A stretch of 64,000 nt of DNA, from contig JAOAIU010000027.1 in assembly GCA_026414545.1 (NCBI GenBank), forward strand, positions 31,021 to 95,020, in the 5' to 3' direction. A program made the position numbers and the translations under genes. Position 1 is the stretch's first letter; every line of letters starts with the position of its first letter. Shown in pieces: positions 48,219 to 57,969 of this stretch. Under the pieces are notes generated by a model, which worked only from the letters and a program-made list of their open reading frames with translations, was not told where the DNA came from and did no database searches. This DNA comes from Candidatus Saccharicenans sp. (GTDB taxonomy: Bacteria > Acidobacteriota > Aminicenantia > Aminicenantales > Saccharicenantaceae).

Positions 48219-49307
48219 ATGGAAGAGTTAAAGGGCGGGACCGGTTCTGAACAGCTGCAGTCATTTCCCACGGCCAAGTTTTTTGAAGCCACCAGGGAAC
48301 TGGCGCTGGCCAGGAGCAGTGATGACCTTCTCGACCGGCTTCTCAAGAAACTTGATGAACTATTCGGCCCGGCAGTTGCGGCCTTTTTGTTAAGAGACCA
48401 GGCCTCCCGCGACCTCAGGTATGCCCGGGTAATCGGCGAAATTGCCCCACATCTGCAGGACCGGATGATAAAGCGAGGGGAAGGAATCTGCGGGCTGGCC
48501 ACCGAAACCAATCAGAATATTATCATCTCCGACTGCACCCGGGACCCGAGGTTTAATCCCAAGGTTGACCATCTCCCGGGACTGGAAGTCTATAGCCTGA
48601 TGGCCGTGCCAGTCAGGATCGAAAAAAAAGTCTTCGGTCTGGTCGGGATGTTCAATAAGAAAAACCGCAGGCAGTTCAGCCTGGATGAATTTAAGCTGTT
48701 GCTGAGCCTGATTACCTTTTTCGAATTGCTCCTGGAACGGCTGGTGTTGCTCAAGCATATCAGCGAGCTGGAGGAATTCGACCCGCTGACCGACGCCTAC
48801 AATACCCGGGCTTTCGTTAACTATTTCCAGCGCGAGGTGGCCCGCTGCGAGCGTTACGGCATAGACCTGTCGCTGCTTAAGGTGGATATAGATTACTACG
48901 AGAAAATCATCCAGACCTTTGGCCAGGAAGCCGGGGCCCGGGTCATCACTAACCTGTCCTTCATCCTGAGAAAGACCACCCGGAAGGTCGACCTGGTAGC
49001 CCGCATTGGTGAATATGAATTCATGATCATGCTGCCCAACACCAACCGGGCCGGGGCCGAAAAACTTCGGGAAAGGATAATCAAGATACTGGAAAACCAG
49101 AACCTCCGGGCCACTGGAATCCCCTACACCGTGACCATCGAAGTTTACTCAGAAAGCGGTCAGACGGTCCAGGCGCTGTCCAGGGTCTCGGAGGTCAGCA
49201 CCTGCCTCAGCCAGGTTAACAGGAAATATCAACGGCGAAAATATCCGACACCCGGGGAGGAGCTGGAGGAAAACATACTGAGCAGCCTGTTCTCCGGGGC
49301 CAAATGA
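48219..49307 (+). CDS. GAF domain plus degenerate GGDEF domain protein
   Basis: GAF: GEGICGLATETNQNIIISDCTRDPRFNPKVDHLPGLEVYSLMAVPVRIEKKVFGLVGMFNKK. GGDEF fold: FDPLTDAYNTRAF...RKVDLVARIGEYEFMIMLPNT. Confidence 0.9.
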   Translation: MEELKGGTGSEQLQSFPTAKFFEATRELALARSSDDLLDRLLKKLDELFGPAVAAFLLRDQASRDLRYARVIGEIAPHLQDRMIKRGEGICGLATETNQNIIISDCTRDPRFNPKVDHLPGLEVYSLMAVPVRIEKKVFGLVGMFNKKNRRQFSLDEFKLLLSLITFFELLLERLVLLKHISELEEFDPLTDAYNTRAFVNYFQREVARCERYGIDLSLLKVDIDYYEKIIQTFGQEAGARVITNLSFILRKTTRKVDLVARIGEYEFMIMLPNTNRAGAEKLRERIIKILENQNLRATGIPYTVTIEVYSESGQTVQALSRVSEVSTCLSQVNRKYQRRKYPTPGEELEENILSSLFSGAK

Positions 49308-49356
49308 GCGGGGCAGCGAAGACCTGCCCGGTGCCTCAAGCCTGGCCACAGGCAGA

Positions 49357-50391
49357 ATGGCAGGAAAGATGGAAATCGTCTTTCAATTTGCTCCCTACGG
49401 CCAGGAATTTGAACCAGGCCCAGAGAGGCTGGTTCTGGATGTCGGCCTGAAGACTGTGCCGGGAGTTATTGACCATCATCAGCCGGAAGCCGAGGCCGAA
49501 TGTGCCGCCTCTCTGGTGGTAAAATATCCAGAACTGGTCCTGAGACACCTTCCGGGACCAATCGACAGACTCACTATTGTTACTCACCGTCTGCCGGACT
49601 TCGACGCGGTCAGCTCCATCTTTCTGAGCCTCAAGCTCCTGGAACTCCAGCAGGTTGACCGGGCCATGAAGGAAATCGCCGCCTACGCCCGATTGGTTGA
49701 TTCGGCTACACTGCCCAAGAACGTTGAGCTCAGCTCAACTCCATATGGTCTGCTCCGGGCTCTGTTTGTGGCCATCCAGAAACCGGAGGAGGAAACTAAC
49801 CTGGAAAGGGTGCAGGAAGGTTTGAAACTGCTGAAACTGCTATATGAGCAGGCCCGTCTGGGTCGGGACATCATGGATTGTCGTACCGTCTTCCAGGGTA
49901 TCGACCGCTATCTTAAAGCCATGCACCGGGTGGAAGATGACTACTTCAATTACCTGGAAGACCTGGAAAAGGCAACCCGGGTCCAGCTTTCCCTTCCGCG
50001 AAGCCAGGGACCGGGATGGGAATTGGTGGACGGGCTGGTGGTGCAGAATCCAAAAAGCTTCTTGCTTAAAGAATGGGCCCGCCGAGACATCTTTAATTCT
50101 TCGCTGGGCCGTGGTTTTTCCTTTCTTCTGACCAACCTGGCCAACCGTCGCTTCATAATCGGGGTGGACCCGGAAGCCGGCGTCAACCTCCGGGGGCTGG
50201 GCAGCCTGCTCAACCGGCTGGAAAAAGAAAAGAGAGAAAAGCTCGGCCGGCCGTTCTCAGAGCGCTGGTATGAGGGCAATTGCCCTTTCTTTGATTACCG
50301 CATCATCGACTCGCCCCAGGACGGCCCGGCCCTCAACCACCAGGAAGTCCTGGAAGCGGTTCTGGAATTTAGCCGCAAGGTTAAGAGCTAA
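49357..50391 (+). CDS. DHH-phosphoesterase-like protein with rearranged motif order
   Basis: LVLDVG and VIDHHQPEAEAECAASLV come before IVTHRLPDFDAVSSIFLSLKLLE (motif I-like HxxPDxDA). Confidence 0.6.
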   Translation: MAGKMEIVFQFAPYGQEFEPGPERLVLDVGLKTVPGVIDHHQPEAEAECAASLVVKYPELVLRHLPGPIDRLTIVTHRLPDFDAVSSIFLSLKLLELQQVDRAMKEIAAYARLVDSATLPKNVELSSTPYGLLRALFVAIQKPEEETNLERVQEGLKLLKLLYEQARLGRDIMDCRTVFQGIDRYLKAMHRVEDDYFNYLEDLEKATRVQLSLPRSQGPGWELVDGLVVQNPKSFLLKEWARRDIFNSSLGRGFSFLLTNLANRRFIIGVDPEAGVNLRGLGSLLNRLEKEKREKLGRPFSERWYEGNCPFFDYRIIDSPQDGPALNHQEVLEAVLEFSRKVKS

Positions 50392-50417
50392 AGCTGAGGC
50401 CAGGCCTCATCGGTGCT

Positions 50418-51602
50418 TCAGAGCAGGCCGGCGGCCTGGTGCTTCTTAAGGATCATCTCGGCCAGTCCTTCCACCTGTTCCATGGCTGCCTGGTCCGGGT
50501 CGCCCTTAACCAGGACAGGAGGCAGGAATTCAAATCTAACACCATCCAGCATGGCTTGAAGCTGGTCCAGGGCCCGGGATTTCCAACCATAAGAACCGAT
50601 AAAGCCAGCCAGCCGGGCCTTAGGCCGAAGAGCATTCACCAGAAAGACGGCTTCAGCTGCCAGCGGGTGCAGCCCGGTCAGAATTGTGGGCGAAGCCACC
50701 ACCAGAGTGGCCGCGTCCACCAGGCTCATGGCCAGGCTGCCGATATCGGTCAGCGGAAGGTTGAAGGGCCTGACCTCTATGTTCCTGCTGGCCAGGGCTT
50801 CCACCAGGCGCTCAACCATCTTACGGGTAGAACCATGCATGGTCACATGGGGAATGACCACGAGGTTTTCCGGCCGGTCGTCTACCCACTTCCTGTAAGC
50901 TTCGATGATAAACCGGGGGCGGGCATAAATAGGTCCGTGACTCGGAGCTATGTAATCAACAGACAGGTTCTCCACTCTATGAAGATTCTTCTGGATTATT
51001 TTCCTGAAGGGCATCATGATTTCGGCGTAGTATCGCTTGGTCGGCTCCAGAACGCGCTCTTCCTCCTTGACCAGCAGCTCGGTCGAGGCCAGGTGCGAAC
51101 CGAACAGGTCGCAGCTAAACAGAATACGGTCTTCCTCAAGATAGCTCAGCATGGTCTCTGGCCAGTGAACCCAGGGAAAGTGGATGAAGCGGATGGTCCT
51201 CCCGCCAAGGTCCAGTGTCTGGCCGTCGGCCACGGTCCTAATCCTTTTTTCTTCTACCCGCAGGTGGCTCAGAGCCAGGTCCACGGCGGCCGGGGTTAAA
51301 AGCAGCTGGGCCTGAGGATATCTATCGAGTACATAAGGAATAAGCCCGGAATGGTCCTGCTCCAGGTGATTGGCAATGAGATAATCTATGACTGGAAAGT
51401 CACGCAGGTTTTCCTTAAACTCCTCAAATTTGGTCGGGTCAACCGTATCGACCAGGGCCACCTTCTCCTGCCCCTGGATGACATAGGAGTTATAGCTGGT
51501 TCCATCTGGAAGAGGAATCAGGGAATCGAACAGCCGGCGGTCCCAGTCCTCAGCTCCCACCCAGTAAATCCCGTCCAAGAGCTTTCTGGTTTTCATGGCC
51601 AA
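50418..51602 (-). CDS. FprA family A-type flavodiiron protein
   Basis: NHLEQDHSGLIPYVL (HxExDH); FIHFPWVHWPETMLSYLEEDRILFSCDLFGSH; SHGPIYARP; flavodoxin domain MHGSTRKMVERLVEAL...ASPTILTGLHP. Confidence 0.95.
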   Translation of the reverse strand: MAMKTRKLLDGIYWVGAEDWDRRLFDSLIPLPDGTSYNSYVIQGQEKVALVDTVDPTKFEEFKENLRDFPVIDYLIANHLEQDHSGLIPYVLDRYPQAQLLLTPAAVDLALSHLRVEEKRIRTVADGQTLDLGGRTIRFIHFPWVHWPETMLSYLEEDRILFSCDLFGSHLASTELLVKEEERVLEPTKRYYAEIMMPFRKIIQKNLHRVENLSVDYIAPSHGPIYARPRFIIEAYRKWVDDRPENLVVIPHVTMHGSTRKMVERLVEALASRNIEVRPFNLPLTDIGSLAMSLVDAATLVVASPTILTGLHPLAAEAVFLVNALRPKARLAGFIGSYGWKSRALDQLQAMLDGVRFEFLPPVLVKGDPDQAAMEQVEGLAEMILKKHQAAGLL

Positions 51603-51678
51603 CCTCCTGCCTTGATTCTGCCCGGATAAAATATTTTATACTATTCCTATATGAATAGTAAGAATATATAGGGAGGCT

Positions 51679-52113
51679 TCAAGCCCCGGGGAATTTCTTG
51701 CGGGTAAAGTATTTAATGTCAGGATGGACGGTATAGCCCAGCTTCTCAAAGAGCCTGAGGGAGGGCAGGTTGTCTTCTTCGATCAGAGCGGCAAACATCA
51801 GCAACCCGGCCGCTTCCAGTTCCCTCTCGGCCGCTCTGACCAGTAGCTGGCCCAGTCCCTGTCCCCTGAAGGCCGGGTCCACAGCCAGGCGGTTGATCCA
51901 GCCTTTGCGACCGTCATGGGTGGCCAGGACCGTACCCACAACCTGCCCTTCTTTTTCTGCCACCAGAAAAATGACCTGGGGCAACTCCAGCTGCCGCCTG
52001 ATTTCCTCCAGACTGTCCCGACCCTCCGGCTTTAGCGGCAGGTTACACTGTCGCCAGAGCTGCAGCACCCGCTCATAATCATCGAGGCTGAATTTTCTGA
52101 TGATAACCTCCAT
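51679..52113 (-). CDS. GNAT family N-acetyltransferase
   Basis: GTVLATHDGRKGWINRLAVDPAFRGQGLGQLLVRAAERELEAAGLLMFAALIEEDNLPSLRLFEKLGY. Confidence 0.93.
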   Translation of the reverse strand: MEVIIRKFSLDDYERVLQLWRQCNLPLKPEGRDSLEEIRRQLELPQVIFLVAEKEGQVVGTVLATHDGRKGWINRLAVDPAFRGQGLGQLLVRAAERELEAAGLLMFAALIEEDNLPSLRLFEKLGYTVHPDIKYFTRKKFPGA

Positions 52114-52123
52114 GCCCCCTCCT

Positions 52124-52759
52124 TCAACGAAGAAAGACAGCCAGTAGCAACAACCAGCTGAAAAAGCCGAGGTTGGCTACCAGCAATCCAGTCGGGCTTA
52201 TTTTTTTCTTGATTCGCCCCAGGCTGAGGTTCAAAGACAGCCAGCCGGCCACGACAGCCAGGGCTATCAGAGCCAGGTAAAGGGTCTGGAACCAGCCCGG
52301 CTGGGACAGTAAATCAACCCATTCTTTCTGGGACATGCCCAGAAGATTGAGCCCGGCTGTAAGCAGATGTGGAATCCAGAACAGGAATAAAAAAGTGGAA
52401 AAACCAAGCCCCAGCAACACCAGCACCTGGCGCAAGCTGACCGCCTCCTGACGCTGGAAGATGAGCACTCCCCTGGCCAGGAACCCCACCAGAAGCCAGC
52501 TCAGAACCACCCAGGGAATGACCAGAAGGGCCTGCCAGAAAAGGTAATTTTCCAGTCTAAAGGGGAGCACAACCGGAATGGCCGGAAACTGACCGCAAGC
52601 CGCCCGGGTGATCGAAGTCAGGCCGAAACCCAGGCTCAGAATAATCAACAGCAGCCCGGTCTTGAATCCGACTCCGTGCTTCCTGAACTCCTGGTAGAGT
52701 TGGGAGTGACTCCATGGTTTCAGGATGGCTGTAATCAGGAACTTGCTCAGACCCGCCAT
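52124..52759 (-). CDS. YIP1-like integral membrane protein
   Basis: About five TM segments; LLVGFLARGVLIFQRQEAVSLRQVLVLLGLGFSTFLFLFWIPHLL. Confidence 0.6.
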   Translation of the reverse strand: MAGLSKFLITAILKPWSHSQLYQEFRKHGVGFKTGLLLIILSLGFGLTSITRAACGQFPAIPVVLPFRLENYLFWQALLVIPWVVLSWLLVGFLARGVLIFQRQEAVSLRQVLVLLGLGFSTFLFLFWIPHLLTAGLNLLGMSQKEWVDLLSQPGWFQTLYLALIALAVVAGWLSLNLSLGRIKKKISPTGLLVANLGFFSWLLLLAVFLR

Positions 52760-52782
52760 TATTTTTCTTCTCCGCCTGCCAG

Positions 52783-54297
52783 TCAGCCGGTAAAAAGGTT
52801 CTTGGAGGCAAAAACCGCGTCGCTGGTCAGGTTGATCCCCAGTCGGCGCAGGCCCGTCTCATCGCCCGGGGTGGGCATGTGAGTCAGGTGCATTTCACAA
52901 CCTTTAAGCTCTTTCAACTTGTCCAGGGCCAGCTGGGTAGCCGGGCTGTTGGGGGCAGTGATGGCCAGGCAGGTCAGGACCTCGGTTAAATCCAGGCTCA
53001 AGGCTTTGCCGCCAAAAATGTTCTGCTTGAGATAAGCGGCCTGGGCCAGGACCGAGGGCGAAAGCAGGTGGATGTAATCCGGAATGCCCGCCAGCTGTTT
53101 CAGGGCATTGAGAACAGCGCTGGAGGCGGCGTGCATCAACGGCGAATTGTAGCCCTTGACAGTCCGGCCATCCCTCAGTTCCAGGGCCGCTCCGACGTAA
53201 ATTCCATTATTCCCCTTTCCTTTCTGCTGAGCTTCAACTGCCGCGGCCCGGGCCAGGGGCACCACCACCCGGTCCTCGGGCTTAAGGCTGAGCTCCTTCA
53301 TCAACAGCTCGGCTCTTTCCAGGGTGGCCTGCTCGGTAAACCCCAGGACGTATTCACAATGATAGCGGAAATAGCGCCTGATGATTTCCTGCCGGGCCGC
53401 TTCCTGGACCACCCTGTCATCTACTATTCCGCGGCTTACCACGTTGACGCCCATGTCCGTGGGCGATTTATAGACGAAGCCGTTGCCGGCAATCCTGCTC
53501 AGGATTCGTTTCAGCAACGGGAAGGCTTCGACGTCGCGGTTATAATTGATGGCTCGCTGGTTGTAGGCTTCCAGGTGATAGGGGTCAACCAGGTTAAAAT
53601 CTCCCAGGTCAGCCGTGGCTGCTTCGTAAGCCACGTTGACCGGGTGCTTGAGCGGCAGGTCCCAGATGGGAAAGGTCTCGAACTTGGCATAGCCAGCCTT
53701 TATTCCCCGTTTGTGCTCGTGATAAAGCTGGGACAGGCAGGTGGCCAGTTTGCCGCTGCCGGGTCCGGGGCCGCTGACGATGACCAGGGGCCTGGTGGTC
53801 TCGATAAACTGGTTGGCCCCGTAGCCTTCCTCGCTGACGATGACTTCCACGTCAGTCGGATAGCCTCGGGTAAAGCGGTGGGTATAGACCCTTATTCCCT
53901 GGCGCTCCAGCTTGTTCTTGAAAAACCGAGCCGAGGCCTGTTCTTCGTACCTGGTAATGACCACCGCCGTCACCTTTAAGCCGCGCTCGCCCAGCTCGTC
54001 AATCAACTTCAGAGTGTCGGCATCATAGGTAATCCCGAAATCGGCTCGCTGCTTTCTTCTTTCTATGTCGCCGGCGTAGATGCACAGGATGATATCGATG
54101 CGGTCGCTGAGCTTCTGCAGCAACCTGATCTTGATGTTAGGGTCATAGCCGGGCAGCACCCTGGCCGCGTGGAAATCGTTCAAAATTTTCCCGCCGAACT
54201 CCAGATAGAGTTTCTCAGGAAAAAGGGACAGTCGCCGGCTGATGGCTTCAGTTTGTTCTGCCAAATAAATCTGGCTGTCAAAACCGGTTTTATTCAC
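52783..54297 (-). CDS. DUF1846 domain protein
   Basis: YLEFGGKILNDFHAARVLPGYDPNIKIRLLQKLSDRIDIILCIYAGDIERRKQRADFGITYD...VIVSGPGPGSGKLATCLSQLYHEHKRGIKAGYAKFETFPIWDLPLKHPVN...SPTDMGVN. Confidence 0.95.
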   Translation of the reverse strand: MNKTGFDSQIYLAEQTEAISRRLSLFPEKLYLEFGGKILNDFHAARVLPGYDPNIKIRLLQKLSDRIDIILCIYAGDIERRKQRADFGITYDADTLKLIDELGERGLKVTAVVITRYEEQASARFFKNKLERQGIRVYTHRFTRGYPTDVEVIVSEEGYGANQFIETTRPLVIVSGPGPGSGKLATCLSQLYHEHKRGIKAGYAKFETFPIWDLPLKHPVNVAYEAATADLGDFNLVDPYHLEAYNQRAINYNRDVEAFPLLKRILSRIAGNGFVYKSPTDMGVNVVSRGIVDDRVVQEAARQEIIRRYFRYHCEYVLGFTEQATLERAELLMKELSLKPEDRVVVPLARAAAVEAQQKGKGNNGIYVGAALELRDGRTVKGYNSPLMHAASSAVLNALKQLAGIPDYIHLLSPSVLAQAAYLKQNIFGGKALSLDLTEVLTCLAITAPNSPATQLALDKLKELKGCEMHLTHMPTPGDETGLRRLGINLTSDAVFASKNLFTG

Positions 54298-57200
54298 TGC
54301 CTCAGTCCTTTTTGTTGTTTTTCTATGATCAGGAAATCGTACAGTCCGTAGTCCAAAACATTATACTCGCTTCCGGCGGGTTGTCCACCTTCAGGGGCCC
54401 GCTGAAAAGACCCGGGCCAGGCCCGGCCGGCGGGAGGATTCAGGTGGTGCGGGCCGAGGGTGTTCTTCAGGGTCCCGTAAATAATAAGGCTGAGCTCATT
54501 AGCACCTCGGCGCAGTCTGGAAGTTATGTTCAGGGTATCGTGCGGGCTGAGAAGATAACCGGCTGACTCCCCGTTGACCAGGAGCTCGGCCACAGCGCCA
54601 GAGAAGCGTCCCGTTCTGAAGATGAAATCACTCTGCTCAAGCTCCTGCTGGCTCACTTCAAGCGAGGTTTCATAAGCCACCCGGTGCCCGTAAAAAATTA
54701 GACCCTGGTCTTTCCAGGAACCCGTGGTTAATTCCCGGGCCGGAGTCACCAGAAAACCACGACCGGCCCCCTGCAGGGCAAAATTTCCAAGCACATAGAT
54801 TGGTTCCAGCTCAGCCAGAAGGTTAAAGGGGTTAACCACCAGGCTGACCGTGTTTAACCCGGTTCTGACCGCCTCGGTCAGGGAGAAGACCCCAAAATTG
54901 CGGTCCAGCCAGAATTCTCCGGGCAGAGGATCCAGCCGTCGCCCGTTGACCAGGACCCGGAAAATTTCCGGCCTTTCCACCACCAGCCTCAGCGATTTCA
55001 GGTCGGTCCCGGGTGCTACCTGGAAATGATAATCGGCCCTGAACCCCGTCCCCGGAGAAAACCTGTTCCGCGATATAATTTCATCCTGGTACTGAACGCC
55101 GGAGTCCCAGGGATTCTTCGACCAGCCATGCCATTGATAAGTCTTCTGCTGGGCCCGGTAAAAATAGAGGTTTTTCTCGCTGCGCCCGGCGGCACTGAGG
55201 TCACAGTAATCGAGAGTCAACAGGTTGGGGTCGAGTCTCCTGACCCTGGCTGGCTTGAGGTTCAGGATTTCAACCGACCCGTTCTTATTCGCCACTGCCG
55301 GCTTCCAGCCAGACTTCCGGCTGTAATAGACAGCCAGGAGCAGGCTCTCCCCGGGTTTCAGAGAAAAATCAACAGCAGCTCGGCCTCTTTTTATGCGAGC
55401 CGGATAGGAATCCGCCCGGCCGGTGAAAGCTTCCCATTTTTCCACGGCCCTGCCCCTGAGAATTACCTGCCCAGAAACAGCCTGATCAGGATTGATGTTG
55501 GCCAGGAACAGCAGCTGGCCGTCCTGAAGCTGCCGGCGGTGATGGAAGAGCCGGTCCCGGCCGGTGAGGTTCTTAAATTCTATTTCATTTTTCAGGAAAC
55601 CAGAAAAAGTTTTCTCATCGGGCGCCTGGCCGGCCATAATTTTGAATCCTTTATGAGCAGCCAGCTCTTCAGCCAGGGTGGAGGGACGGCCTCCGGTATA
55701 GATCAGGCTTCCAGCCCAGGACAGCACCCGGCCGCCGTTCCTTAAGTAATCCCTAAGCAGCGAGGCCGTCGTTTCTTCCAGGTTTTCAGTTCCGGGTGGA
55801 AGAATTACCAGTTCATAATTTCTGTTTCCGACTCTAAGTTTCTTCCCGTCCAGTTTTCCTTGCTCTTTCAGAACAAACTCGCTTCCCAGGTCGTATTCAA
55901 CCTGAAGCCGCTCCAGGGCATGGACGAAATCCTGGAAACTCTGGCCGATCCTGAATAGGTTCTCATTCTTGACCGCGGGCGAATAGTACATCCAGGCCGA
56001 ACTGGTGGGTTCTATGACCAGGATCCTGTTAATCTGTTCGCCGGCACTCAGGGCCACCGACAGCCGGCCGAAGTAGTCATTCATGAGACGATAGGCCGGC
56101 CACCAGGGCTCATGGTAAGAAAATGACAGCGGATGGTCGCGCTTGCGGGCCCCGGCAATTGTAGAATAAACCAGGTGCTGGTTCAGGAAATTGACACCCA
56201 GGGCGTATTCCCAGTCGCCAATCCTTTTCTGGTCAAAGAAGGTCAGGTCCCAGCCGCTGGCCCCGTAGGTTTCTGAGAGGGTTCGCTTTCGACCGAGCTG
56301 GTTGGCCAGGCTGCTGAGCTCTCTCACCGCCCGGGCGTTGCCGAACTGGGCCTGAACATCCTGACTCCATTCATTCATCAGGATATCAATCCCTGGCATA
56401 TGGGCATAGGCGCTAAGGGCCAGGTTGTCGGGGTTTATTCGCGGAACCGGCCAGTCATGTTCCCAGTAATGCCCGGTGAGCTGGAGGTTGTTCTGGGAGC
56501 AATATTCATAATACGGCCTGGCCCAATTATCCACGAACAGTTCCAGGCAGGTCAGGTAGAAATCATGGCGCACTCTCTGGAAATCTCCCACTTCCTCCAG
56601 CAATGACGGCAGTTCCGGCAGGAGGTTATAGCCGCGGCGGCGGCTGAATTCACTAAAAAGGGCCGGGGTGTAATTGACAGCCCAGGCTCCTCCGGCCGGA
56701 GCGATCTCAGCTTCATCCTGGAAGGTACCGGGAACAGTCAGGCCGAATTCTTCGCCGGCCACCTTTTTGTAGGCATCCAGCGTCAGGTGCAGGAAAACCT
56801 GGGTCACCCCGGGCCGCATCAGGTCCACGTAGGTGAAGCCGCCGTACCAGGGAGAAGGCTCTTGCTGAACCACCTCGAACAGCCAGTAGCGTCCCTCGGG
56901 CCAGCCTTTCTCGCCGGCCCTGACCCGGTCGGTTATATCCAGGAATTCCTGTCCCTGCTGCTGCAGCAGGCAAACCGGAGTCTTCACTCCACTCAGAGAA
57001 GGAAACTTCAATATCGTAGCCCTGAGACCAGAGCGAGCAAACTCCGGCCGGGCCGCCGGCACCAGGCCGCCGGCAAAGCCCGAAGGATAAGAGTTCTCAT
57101 CGTAGATCCAGACTTTCAGCCCCAGTTCCCGGCCCAGGCTGACCGTTTGCTTGAAGAGCGACAACCATTCCTCCGATAGATAGGGAGTGATGAGGCCGGG

Positions 57201-57440
57201 CCTGGGATGAACGAATACCCCACCAAATCCTTTATCCTTCAGGTCCCGGAGCTGGGCGCTAATTTTTTCCGGAGTCATGTCCTCGTTCCAGACCCAGAGG
57301 GGAGCCGGGCGGTAGTCAGACGGCGGCTCGGAAAATAATTTGAAAGTTTCAGCCAGGGAGCCGCTCCCGGTCGACGGCTGGCGGCAGGAAGTGGTCAGAA
57401 GAAAGCCGGCAACAAAAAATGGTATCAAAAAAATCCGCAT
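54294..57440 (-). CDS. Large glycoside hydrolase, GH106-like (alpha-L-rhamnosidase-related), lipoprotein
   Basis: PAPLWVWNEDMTPEKISAQLRDLKDKGFGGVFVHPRPGL...KVWIYDENSYPSGFAGG; lipobox LLTTSC after MRIFLIPFFVAGF; start moved to ATG 57440 for a normal signal peptide. Confidence 0.83.
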   Translation of the reverse strand: MRIFLIPFFVAGFLLTTSCRQPSTGSGSLAETFKLFSEPPSDYRPAPLWVWNEDMTPEKISAQLRDLKDKGFGGVFVHPRPGLITPYLSEEWLSLFKQTVSLGRELGLKVWIYDENSYPSGFAGGLVPAARPEFARSGLRATILKFPSLSGVKTPVCLLQQQGQEFLDITDRVRAGEKGWPEGRYWLFEVVQQEPSPWYGGFTYVDLMRPGVTQVFLHLTLDAYKKVAGEEFGLTVPGTFQDEAEIAPAGGAWAVNYTPALFSEFSRRRGYNLLPELPSLLEEVGDFQRVRHDFYLTCLELFVDNWARPYYEYCSQNNLQLTGHYWEHDWPVPRINPDNLALSAYAHMPGIDILMNEWSQDVQAQFGNARAVRELSSLANQLGRKRTLSETYGASGWDLTFFDQKRIGDWEYALGVNFLNQHLVYSTIAGARKRDHPLSFSYHEPWWPAYRLMNDYFGRLSVALSAGEQINRILVIEPTSSAWMYYSPAVKNENLFRIGQSFQDFVHALERLQVEYDLGSEFVLKEQGKLDGKKLRVGNRNYELVILPPGTENLEETTASLLRDYLRNGGRVLSWAGSLIYTGGRPSTLAEELAAHKGFKIMAGQAPDEKTFSGFLKNEIEFKNLTGRDRLFHHRRQLQDGQLLFLANINPDQAVSGQVILRGRAVEKWEAFTGRADSYPARIKRGRAAVDFSLKPGESLLLAVYYSRKSGWKPAVANKNGSVEILNLKPARVRRLDPNLLTLDYCDLSAAGRSEKNLYFYRAQQKTYQWHGWSKNPWDSGVQYQDEIISRNRFSPGTGFRADYHFQVAPGTDLKSLRLVVERPEIFRVLVNGRRLDPLPGEFWLDRNFGVFSLTEAVRTGLNTVSLVVNPFNLLAELEPIYVLGNFALQGAGRGFLVTPARELTTGSWKDQGLIFYGHRVAYETSLEVSQQELEQSDFIFRTGRFSGAVAELLVNGESAGYLLSPHDTLNITSRLRRGANELSLIIYGTLKNTLGPHHLNPPAGRAWPGSFQRAPEGGQPAGSEYNVLDYGLYDFLIIEKQQKGLRQ

Positions 57441-57969
57441 CAGAATGTTTCCGGAATTCTTATTTCGAAGTGAAAAATAAAAATAGGGCATCGGCCTACC
57501 TCACCATGAAACGTTAAGCTCAATTTATAAAACCGGCTTCCAGCTTGTCAATCTCACTTTTTTAACGGGATCAGGACCGGCCGTCGGCCGCAAAAACATA
57601 AAAACCTGAGCAGCCCCCAACTTATTCCACGGGTCAATTCAACTCACCGACGGGCAGACTGACCTCTTCTCTTCCCCGCGGTTCAGAGCCTGGCTCAACC
57701 CAGCCCCAGTTAATAACTGTTCCCTGCCCAGCCCGAACCCGATGACTCGGGAAACCTGAAAACCGGTCAGTTTCTGCCTGGGATTCTGAAGGCTCATTGG
57801 ACACGGGCCATCACTTTCTTGCCGCGCTGTCAGGAGTTCCTTTTCGGTCGCTTCCTTCTGGACCTCGCTCCCGTCTGAGGACTCAGCTTCTGCTTGACTT
57901 GACGGAGGCCGGGCAAGTTATAATCATTATCTCGCTGAACTTAATCATAAATCCACCGAGGAGCGTGCC

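Noticed and set aside
50439-51299. 286-aa plus-strand ORF
   Set aside because: Antisense to the flavodiiron protein gene; composition typical of a shadow ORF.
53068-53979. 303-aa plus-strand ORF
   Set aside because: Antisense to the DUF1846 gene, which has strong family signatures.
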